Assembly (NCBI GenBank): GCA_046590195.1
Contig: JBKJTP010000041.1
Span: forward strand, 1-36,913
Length of the DNA stretch: 36,913 nt
Source of the DNA: JBKJTP01 sp046590195
GTDB lineage: Bacteria; Bacteroidota; Ignavibacteria; Palsa-1295
Direction of reading: 5' to 3'
Shown here: positions 15,880 to 21,904 of the stretch, piece after piece
How positions within the stretch are numbered: the first letter of the stretch is position 1
Layout of the letters: the number at the start of each line of letters is the position of its first letter
Made by a program: the position numbers and the translations under genes
Notes under the pieces: generated by a model
The model's database searches: none
Told to the model about the DNA's origin: nothing
Seen by the model: the letters and a program-made list of their open reading frames with translations, nothing else

Positions 15880-16176
15880 ATGAAAAGCTTATTTCTCCTG
15901 CTCTTTCTGATCGCCGCAGCAGGCTGTTCGTCGGAGGTCGCCAGCAATCTAAACCCAGCGACTCATTGCCGCGTGCATGGCGATAGCCTCGTTCAAGGCA
16001 TCGTTAGGGCTGATTTCATGGTCGGGATCACGAATGACTCTGCTTACATGCAGACCGCAAGGCGTCTTTTCCCCAACACTCGGAATATCCTCTTCCCCAA
16101 CGGCGGTGATAAGGGGATGGTATTTCTTCATTGCACCACTTGCGACAAAGCATGGAAGTCCTACCGTCGTGAGTAG
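15880..16176 (+). CDS. Small Cys-containing lipoprotein (CxxH...CxxC)
   Basis: The protein has 98 residues with signal MKSLFLLLFLIAAAGC and lipobox AAAGC. The mature part shows CRVHGDSLVQGIV near the start, a middle RRLFPNTRNILFPNGG, and HCTTCDKAWKSY near the end. A C-x-x-H-[GH]-x-x-L...FPN...GG...C-x-x-C-x-x-A pattern recurs in small hypothetical proteins of several phyla and could bind a metal through Cys and His. Function unknown. It follows the lipoprotein at 15395 and is followed by a terminator. Confidence 0.68.
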   Translation: MKSLFLLLFLIAAAGCSSEVASNLNPATHCRVHGDSLVQGIVRADFMVGITNDSAYMQTARRLFPNTRNILFPNGGDKGMVFLHCTTCDKAWKSYRRE

Positions 16177-16198
16177 CTAACTCTGGGGCCTAAATATT

Positions 16199-16255
16199 TA
16201 AGACCGGCTCGAGCTCGACTTCGCTTGTGGCGTCGCCTTACCTTTGCCGGTCTTA
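16199..16255. terminator. Hairpin between convergent lipoprotein and sigma-factor genes
   Basis: TAAGACCGGC (16199-16208) pairs perfectly with GCCGGTCTTA (16246-16255), with a 37-nt loop. It separates the gene ending at 16176 from the minus-strand gene ending at 16295. Confidence 0.55.
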
Positions 16256-16294
16256 TAGAGAAAAGAACCGATACTCTTATTTACACACGGAATC

Positions 16295-16987
16295 CTAGCC
16301 GATCTCCTCCTTATCAGAGCCGCGCTCGATGATCGGAATTCCAGCCTCGGCATCGCCCTCGACGATCAAGTCGCCCGACTGAACGCTCGTCTTGCGATGA
16401 CGCTCCTCATCGACATTATACCCACGAACGCGGGCATACTCGATCAGCTTATTGCGAAGCAGCTTACGGCCGCGGTGGAGCCTTGAGCGCACCGTACCGA
16501 TCGGGCAATCAACGAACTCAGCGATCTCCTCATACGTGAAGCCTTCGATATCGCAAAGGATAACGACGGTGCGGAAATCCTCTGGCAATGACTCGACCGC
16601 GCGGGTCAGGTCATCATCAAGCAGATTACGGTAGAGACGCGCTTCCATGTCGTTCGGATCAGTATATTCCGAACGGATGGTGTTGTAGAAATTCTGGATA
16701 TCCTCGTAATCGACCTTATCCGGCTCCTTCGACTCCTTACGATAGATATTGATATAGGAGTTCTTCATGATGCGGAAGAGCCACGCCTTACAGTTCGTCC
16801 CAGGCTCAAACTTGTCCCAGAAACGGTAGGCCTTCATGTAGGTCTCCTGCAGCAGGTCATTCGCATCATCCGGATCGCCGGTCATGCGCAGGGCAAAGTT
16901 GTACAGGGCATTGATGTGCGGCATAGCCTCACGTTCAAAGTCCTTATGTCGATCGCGGATCTGCTTGTCGTTTAACGTATTCAGCAT
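16295..16987 (-). CDS. ECF-family RNA polymerase sigma factor
   Basis: The protein has 230 residues. Sigma region 2 is clear at about 20-90 (ALYNFALRMTGDPDDANDLLQETYMKAYRFWDKFEPGTNCKAW), and region 4 at about 128-180 (LPEDFRTVVILCDIEGFTYEEIAEFVDCPIGTVRSRLHRGRKLLRNKL), with the helix-turn-helix that reads the -35 box. The tail of about 50 residues past region 4 is longer than in most short ECFs and ends acidic (IERGSDKEEIG). It lacks regions 1.1 and 3. No anti-sigma gene adjoins it: downstream is convergent and upstream is a gene-free stretch. Confidence 0.92.
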   Translation of the reverse strand: MLNTLNDKQIRDRHKDFEREAMPHINALYNFALRMTGDPDDANDLLQETYMKAYRFWDKFEPGTNCKAWLFRIMKNSYINIYRKESKEPDKVDYEDIQNFYNTIRSEYTDPNDMEARLYRNLLDDDLTRAVESLPEDFRTVVILCDIEGFTYEEIAEFVDCPIGTVRSRLHRGRKLLRNKLIEYARVRGYNVDEERHRKTSVQSGDLIVEGDAEAGIPIIERGSDKEEIG

Positions 16988-17149
16988 CTATACTTTACTT
17001 TCCGGTCGCGGCAATGGGGTGCCGAACCTAATCTATTAGTTATCTTACCGATCCTGACGCACAGTCACCTGTACCTAAGCATCTATTACGTTTGCCGTGC
17101 TTCAGCACCGAGGACCTGGCGCCTAGCGTAGCAAAATTCATACATCATA

Positions 17150-17167
17150 CTACCCTATTTAGGGTAG
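17150..17167. other. Short perfect hairpin
   Basis: CTACCCT (17150-17156) and AGGGTAG (17161-17167) form a 7-bp stem with loop ATTT in otherwise featureless DNA. It could be an operator half-site pair or a terminator remnant. Confidence 0.35.
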
Positions 17168-17562
17168 AAAAGGGGGCATTTTGAGCTTCCTGGAGGAAAA
17201 CAGCCCGGGGATTTATTCCGGAAAACCGAAGTGTTGTTTTAACATCCCACCCACGGCCAATTCCCTGGTCGCCGCGGATCATCGCTGATCCGCTTCTAAG
17301 CCGCGCAAAAGTACGAACTTTTAAGCGCGATTCCAACGATTCCCCGAAAATTTCTTCCGAAATCTTAGTAGAGCTCGCCGAAATGGTACGAAGCTCCCCA
17401 AATTCTGAGCTAAGCTCAAGATTAACTTCGGATTATCTCTCCTCCGTATTCGGATTGACCCCTCCGATGTTTCAATTCCGGACACTCGCCTCTTCCTCAT
17501 GACACCTCAATTCACACGCGGAAGCGCAGGTGCGAGAATTATGACCTAGAATTAATCGGGGA

Positions 17563-17583
17563 AGCGTTTAGCGTCCAGCGTTC
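17563..17583. repeat. Three tandem 7-bp repeats (AGCGTTT type)
   Basis: AGCGTTT (17563-17569), AGCGTCC (17570-17576) and AGCGTTC (17577-17583) are followed by AG. This resembles other heptad tandems in this window (21606-21682). Confidence 0.65.
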
Positions 17584-17641
17584 AGTAAATTAGCTATACG
17601 GACCGCTTGGACTAGGCTTCTTGGTCCGGTGCGTTCGGCGC

Positions 17642-17860
17642 TTAGAGTCCTGTGAGCTCGGAGTCGAGCCATACTTTTAGGCTGCCGTCGTCCTGGGGTT
17701 CAGCGATGGGCGCGCCGTCATGGCCGAGCCCTTTGAGCAGCGTGAATGCAATGGTGCGCGCCTGTTCTTCGCCCTCCGCATAGAGGGTCGTTTCTCCTTC
17801 TGGAGTAGTGATGGAGAAGAGGTCTCCCTCATGGGTTATGGTGTAGACGGGCGATTTCAC
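17642..17860 (-). CDS. Small hypothetical protein (72 aa)
   Basis: A GTG-started frame of 72 residues reading MKSPVYTITHEGDLFSITT...TLYAEGEEQARTIAFTLLKG...PQDDGSLKVWLDSELTGL. It is acidic, has no signal peptide, and its pattern of two strands, a helix and two strands suggests a small folded domain. It lies 78 nt downstream of the glcD-like gene on the same strand and may be its cotranscribed neighbour. No family recognised. Confidence 0.5.
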   Translation of the reverse strand: MKSPVYTITHEGDLFSITTPEGETTLYAEGEEQARTIAFTLLKGLGHDGAPIAEPQDDGSLKVWLDSELTGL

Positions 17861-17938
17861 GAACCACTAACTCGTTAGAACACGCTTTACGTGCCGAACG
17901 GTTGAGCTTTGCGGCTCGCCGATCCTAACCTCGTCCGT

Positions 17939-19351
17939 TCAGACCCCCACCTTCCGGTGCCTCGGCGATACTTCGCGGCAGGAGTGATCGGTGGGTAAGA
18001 ACTTGCCGGTGTTGATGCTTGCGTTGGGATTAAAGACAGAACGGATGCGCTGCATGATCTCGATGTCGGCTTCGGAGAACATCCATCCGAGCGCTTGCTG
18101 CTTCTCGATGCCGACGCCGTGCTCTCCGGTGATCGATCCCATTTGTGCGATGCACAACCTTAAGATATCGTCGCTCGCCGCGAGCACCGCTTTTACCTGC
18201 ACGGGATCGCGCTCGTCATAGAGTATGGCCGGATGCAGATTGCCGTCGCCGGCGTGGAAGATGTTCGCGATGCGCACTCCGTGGCGCTTGCCGATCACAG
18301 CGATCTCGGTGAGCACAGCGCCCAGCGCCTTGCGCGGTATCACGCCATCCTGCGTGTAGTAGCTTGGCGACACGCGGCCGAGCGCACCGAATGCACGCTT
18401 GCGCGCCTTCCATAGATCGTCGCGCTCTTTGGCGTTCTGCGCCACCCGTACATCTCTCGCGCCCGCTTCTTTGCATATCGAGACCACATCCTGCACGAGC
18501 CGTGCAAGCGAAGCCTTGCGTCCATCGAGCTCTACGATGAGCAGTGCGCCGGCGTCGGTCGGGAATCCGAGATGAAATGCTTCTTCGAGCGCCGTGAGCA
18601 CCTCTGCGTCGATCATCTCGAGCGCTGCTGGCAATACGCCGGACGCGATGATCTTTCCGACGGCGTCGCTTGCGTGTTGCGGCGTAGGGAAATCGATGAG
18701 CATCGTTTCGATCGCTTCGGGCAGCGGCGTCAGCCGTACTTTCGCACGTGTCACGATGCCGAGCGTGCCTTCGCTGCCGATCATGAGCGATAGCAATGGC
18801 TCGGTTGCAGTGCCGCGTTCAAACGTGACGAGCGAGCCATCGTGCAGCACGACGTCGAGCGCGAGAATGTGTTCGGCTGTGGCGCCATATTTCAGGCAGT
18901 GCGGTCCGCCGGCGTTCTCTGCGATGTTGCCGCCGATCGTTGCTGCTGCACCGCTCGATGGATCGGGCGCGAAGTGGAGTCCGAGCTGCTTGACTCTCCG
19001 TGAGAGATGGGAGTTTACAACGCCCGGCTCGACTACGGCGAAGAGCTCCTCTGCACTCACCTCGAGAATTCTGTTGAGCCGCTGCGTCACGATCATCACG
19101 CCATGCGTGATGGCGAGCGCCCCGCCGGAGAGTCCTGTGCCTGCCCCGCGCACGACGTAGTTGATGCTCTCGCGCACGCATCGCTTCACGATGAGCGCGA
19201 CTTCGTCCGCATTGTTTGGCAGCAGCACGAGCGCTGGGCGGAATTTCTCGAGCGTGACGGCGTCGGCTTCATACGTCAGCAGATCGGCCTCTTTGTGCAG
19301 GACCTGGTCGTCCTGCAGGAAATCGAATAGATCTCTGCTGAGCGTGCTCAT
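17939..19351 (-). CDS. glcD: FAD-linked oxidase, glycolate/lactate dehydrogenase GlcD type
   Basis: From the ATG at 19351 (MSTLSRDLFDFL) the protein has 470 residues. The start is chosen because it overlaps the upstream gene's stop as ATGA, and the 94-residue extension upstream is the out-of-frame end of that gene. The FAD-binding PCMH domain has VVRGAGTGLSGGA, PDPSSGAAATIGGNIAENAGG and GSEGTLGIVT. The C-terminal cap carries HAGDGNLHP and ITGEHGVGIEK, typical of GlcD and D-lactate dehydrogenases that oxidise 2-hydroxy acids. The iron-sulfur partners GlcE/GlcF are not adjacent, so the substrate and electron acceptor are open. It is the third gene of an rsmA-PAP2-glcD run. Confidence 0.9.
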   Translation of the reverse strand: MSTLSRDLFDFLQDDQVLHKEADLLTYEADAVTLEKFRPALVLLPNNADEVALIVKRCVRESINYVVRGAGTGLSGGALAITHGVMIVTQRLNRILEVSAEELFAVVEPGVVNSHLSRRVKQLGLHFAPDPSSGAAATIGGNIAENAGGPHCLKYGATAEHILALDVVLHDGSLVTFERGTATEPLLSLMIGSEGTLGIVTRAKVRLTPLPEAIETMLIDFPTPQHASDAVGKIIASGVLPAALEMIDAEVLTALEEAFHLGFPTDAGALLIVELDGRKASLARLVQDVVSICKEAGARDVRVAQNAKERDDLWKARKRAFGALGRVSPSYYTQDGVIPRKALGAVLTEIAVIGKRHGVRIANIFHAGDGNLHPAILYDERDPVQVKAVLAASDDILRLCIAQMGSITGEHGVGIEKQQALGWMFSEADIEIMQRIRSVFNPNASINTGKFLPTDHSCREVSPRHRKVGV

Positions 19352-20352
19352 CGATCCAGCTTCTCTCGTACGCGGAGGAAGAAATTCGCGAGCGGCTGCG
19401 CGGTATAGAGCGCGAACATCGCGAAGAGCGCACCGCCAATCAGATCGGCGACGTAATGATAGCGGAGATAGACCGTCGCGAAGATCAAGCTCGATCCCAT
19501 GATGAGCAGCGCCCAGCGCGACTTCGCGTTGAACTTGAACGCGAGGATCATCGTCGTCAGCGTCATCATCGTGTGTCCACTCGGGAAGGCGTCGCGTGTG
19601 ACGACCTTGTATGCTTGCGCGTGCGTCATCCACGACTGGATGTTCTCGCCGCTATTGGTTAGCATACGCGCGGGCTCTGTGAAGAGCAGGCCGGGAAGCT
19701 CTGTCGTGATCGACCAGAAGTCATGCAGGAAGAAACGAGGTCCCACCGTCGGCAGCATGATGTATCCAAGATACGACAGGCAGAAGCCGTAGATGCTGAT
19801 GAAGCGTAGCTGCTCTAATTCATCCAACTCCTCATCGTGAAAGTAATGATTGGGGTCGCGGCGCACGCGTCGGCGATAGAGTTCAACGCCAAGCAGCACT
19901 GGAAAGAGATAGAACAGCGAGTAGCAGATCTGCAGGTACTCAACGAAGTACGGGACGACCGGGATGTTTTGGTAGAGCCAGACCGTCGGATCGACGCCGA
20001 ACATCATGCGGTCGATCATAATGAAGATCTCGTCGTAGTCCTTGCCGTGCAAAGGATAGGAGAGATATTCCGCGGTCTTGAAGAAGAGCGGGATGAGCGG
20101 CGCTACGTAAAATGCATGCGCGACGTTCGCGCCTTTGCGATCACTGATGGCACGTACGCCGACCAACCCGACAGCGATCAGCATCCCGACAGCGGAGTTG
20201 CCGATCACGACATTCTCATCAACCCATGGCGACGCGACGAGTGCAAACGCGATGAAGAAGAGTCCGTATGCGACGACGAACATATCGACCGGCGTGAGGT
20301 GGTCGATGAAGCGCTTGGAGTCGTACGGAGGATGCGGTTGGTTTAGAGACAA
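19348..20352 (-). CDS. PAP2-superfamily membrane protein (lipid phosphatase or inositolphosphotransferase type)
   Basis: The protein has 334 residues with at least five hydrophobic segments (for example VDMFVVAYGLFFIAFALV near 22 and VVPYFVEYLQICYSLFYLF near 130). The PAP2 catalytic motifs are FPSGHTMMT near 258 and YLRYHYVADLIGG near 296. MLPTVGPRFF near 202 resembles the AUR1/IPC-synthase branch more than the classic K-x6-RP motif of phosphatidate phosphatase. It acts in the inner membrane on phospholipid-like substrates; the exact reaction is uncertain. Its stop overlaps the glcD start by 4 nt and it begins 25 nt after rsmA ends. Confidence 0.82.
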   Translation of the reverse strand: MSLNQPHPPYDSKRFIDHLTPVDMFVVAYGLFFIAFALVASPWVDENVVIGNSAVGMLIAVGLVGVRAISDRKGANVAHAFYVAPLIPLFFKTAEYLSYPLHGKDYDEIFIMIDRMMFGVDPTVWLYQNIPVVPYFVEYLQICYSLFYLFPVLLGVELYRRRVRRDPNHYFHDEELDELEQLRFISIYGFCLSYLGYIMLPTVGPRFFLHDFWSITTELPGLLFTEPARMLTNSGENIQSWMTHAQAYKVVTRDAFPSGHTMMTLTTMILAFKFNAKSRWALLIMGSSLIFATVYLRYHYVADLIGGALFAMFALYTAQPLANFFLRVREKLDR

Positions 20353-20377
20353 CGAGTCAGATGGTGACAGTGCAAAT

Positions 20378-21208
20378 TTACAACTCCAGCATGGCGTAGA
20401 GCGCGAGATACTCCTGAATTGTCAGCTCCTCGGCGCGCCGTCCGAGGATCGTGGCGCCCGCGTCGGTCGATTCGAGCAGCGGGAGCTTGTCGCCAAATCC
20501 CACGCCTTTCAGATTGTTGCGAAGCGTCTTTCTCCGCATCGCGAATGCTCCACGCACGAGCTTGCGGAATGTTTCATTCGAAAAGCCTGGTGGACGCAGG
20601 GTCTTGGTGCGCTCGAAGTAGCCGTTCTCGAGATCGAGATGTATGACGGCGGAGTCCACGTTCGGCTTCGGCTTGAACGCGCCGGCCGGTACCTTGAAGA
20701 GAAACTTGACCTCGCCGAAGAAATTCGCGAGCACCGTCGGGATGCCGTATTCCTTCGTGCTGGGGCTCGCAGTGAGGCGCTCGGCTACTTCAAATTGCAC
20801 GAGCAGCGTGGCGTCTCGGACGACGTCGCGCTCGTCCATCAGCTTGAACAGGATCGGCGATGTAATGTAATAGGGGATGTTGCCCACGACGCGTAGCTTC
20901 GTGCTCTCCTTCTCGGAGACCGAGTCGAGATCGATCTTCAGGATGTCAGCTTCGATGATCTCGAAGCGATCACCATGCTCTTCAAATTCTTCTTTCAGCA
21001 GCGGCACCGCACGGTCATCGATCTCGAAAGCGATGAGCTTCTTCATGGGTGACGTGAGCAGGTACTTCGTCAGCAGGCCCGTGCCCGGGCCGATCTCGAT
21101 GAAGGTGTCCTCAGGCTTCGGCGCAAGATGCTTAACGATCCGCTGGTGGACAGAGGGGTCCTGGAGGAAATTCTGCCCGAGCGATTTTTTTGCGGTGAGG
21201 TTGATCAT
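20378..21208 (-). CDS. rsmA: 16S rRNA dimethyladenosine methyltransferase RsmA (KsgA)
   Basis: From ATG 21208 (MINLTAKKSLGQNFLQDPSV) the protein has 276 residues, the family norm. ATGs at 21220 and 21238 are possible but add residues not seen in the family. Motifs are KKSLGQNFL, the SAM-binding EIGPGTGLLT, EIDDRAVPLL, EADILKID, and the catalytic NIPYYITSP. The C-terminal domain ends in EYLALYAML. It dimethylates two adjacent adenines near the 3' end of 16S rRNA. It leads the rsmA-PAP2-glcD run. Confidence 0.95.
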   Translation of the reverse strand: MINLTAKKSLGQNFLQDPSVHQRIVKHLAPKPEDTFIEIGPGTGLLTKYLLTSPMKKLIAFEIDDRAVPLLKEEFEEHGDRFEIIEADILKIDLDSVSEKESTKLRVVGNIPYYITSPILFKLMDERDVVRDATLLVQFEVAERLTASPSTKEYGIPTVLANFFGEVKFLFKVPAGAFKPKPNVDSAVIHLDLENGYFERTKTLRPPGFSNETFRKLVRGAFAMRRKTLRNNLKGVGFGDKLPLLESTDAGATILGRRAEELTIQEYLALYAMLEL

Positions 21209-21263
21209 GAAGGAGTGCATAACACCCAAATCTGTCATTCAACGCCGACATAACATAATAGGA

Positions 21264-21299
21264 CCTATAAGTCCTATACGTCCTATTGGGCCTATAAAC
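21264..21299. repeat. Four tandem 9-bp repeats (CCTATAAGT type)
   Basis: CCTATAAGT, CCTATACGT, CCTATTGGG and CCTATAAAC follow each other exactly every 9 bp. The 5' end also forms an inverted repeat ATAGGAC-ctataa-GTCCTAT. Such period-9 CCTATA repeats are, from memory, frequent in bacterial intergenic regions. It lies in the divergent gap between rsmA and the HicB-like gene. Confidence 0.75.
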
Positions 21300-21360
21300 G
21301 AGGACGAAGCAAACCCTAACCCCCAACCCCCTGTTTTACCCCAACTGAACCAGAATTCGG

Positions 21361-21390
21361 GCAATAGGTGTTTATATAGGCACCTATTGC
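21361..21390. promoter_or_regulatory. Perfect 10-bp inverted repeat upstream of the HicB-like gene
   Basis: GCAATAGGTG (21361-21370) and CACCTATTGC (21381-21390) flank TTTATATAGG. The arms are perfect, the spacer is 10 nt and can hold a -10 box (TATATA), and the site ends 19 nt before the ATG at 21410. It has the layout of an operator or a leader hairpin. Confidence 0.6.
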
Positions 21391-21409
21391 TGCTAACTTA
21401 TTGATTTGT

Positions 21410-21604
21410 ATGCAGATAGGGAATAAGAACTACGAGATCCTCGTCCGTCGTCAGGGAGAAGATGGCTACTCAGCCTTCTGCCCGCAGCTTGAGCTCATCG
21501 TTCGCGGCACTGCCCACGAGCAGGTCGAGAACAAGATGAAGCTACTCATTGAGGAGCATGTGGCGAAGGAGGAAGGTCAAGGCTCTGCTGAGTCGAAGGA
21601 ATAG
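21410..21604 (+). CDS. HicB-like small protein (orphan)
   Basis: The ATG at 21410 gives 64 residues (MQIGNKNYEILVRRQGEDGYSAFCPQL); TTG at 21401 is also open. The start resembles the HicB antitoxin fold: Y-x-[IV]-x-x-x-x-x-E-D-G-Y-x-A-x-C-P-[EQ]-L followed by a helix (AHEQVENKMKLLIEEHV). It lacks the C-terminal DNA-binding part found in longer HicB proteins, and I see no HicA toxin nearby. It may be a stand-alone partner or a remnant. It lies between a perfect inverted repeat and a 30-bp hairpin. Confidence 0.6.
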   Translation: MQIGNKNYEILVRRQGEDGYSAFCPQLELIVRGTAHEQVENKMKLLIEEHVAKEEGQGSAESKE

Positions 21605-21605
21605 A

Positions 21606-21682
21606 AAGAGGCTAGAGGTCAGAGGTTAGAGGCTGTATGTCGCTTCTTCCCCCAGCCTCTAGTCTCTGACCTCTAGCCTCTT
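21606..21682. repeat. Long inverted repeat built from 7-bp tandem units
   Basis: Arms 21606-21635 and 21653-21682 (30 bp) match at 28 positions, with a 17-nt loop. The left arm is itself a tandem of heptamers AGAGGCT, AGAGGTC, AGAGGTT, AGAGGCT. It begins 2 nt past the HicB-like gene stop, so it could also end that transcript, though no clear T-run follows. Confidence 0.75.
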
Positions 21683-21904
21683 GACGCGGCAACTTGGATC
21701 TCGTCGAATGTAGAACGAATACGCCAGCATGAGTTGGTATCAAGTAAGCCGATGTCAAGTACAGGAAAGCGTTTGCTCTCGCTGGTAAAGGAGAGTAGTC
21801 AGATACATGCACGAATTGCGAAGGGCTCGAATGATCGGGCCATCTCTATTCGCAACACAACTCCCGCCTCGATCTCTTATCATTCTCCGCCGCGCACTCA
21901 AGAG

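Larger units (their letters stand above)
16988..17641. other. 650-nt gene-free stretch upstream of the sigma factor gene
   Basis: No credible protein gene on either strand; the longest open frame (17145-17336, minus) has no family features. It contains a perfect hairpin CTACCCT-ATTT-AGGGTAG (17150-17167) and three tandem heptamers at 17563-17583. The sigma factor's own promoter should be near 17000-17100, but I cannot place it. Confidence 0.45.

Noticed and set aside
18594..19160. Plus-strand frame of 188 codons opposite glcD
   Set aside because: Antisense shadow in G+C-rich coding DNA; the minus-strand protein has full FAD-oxidase motifs.
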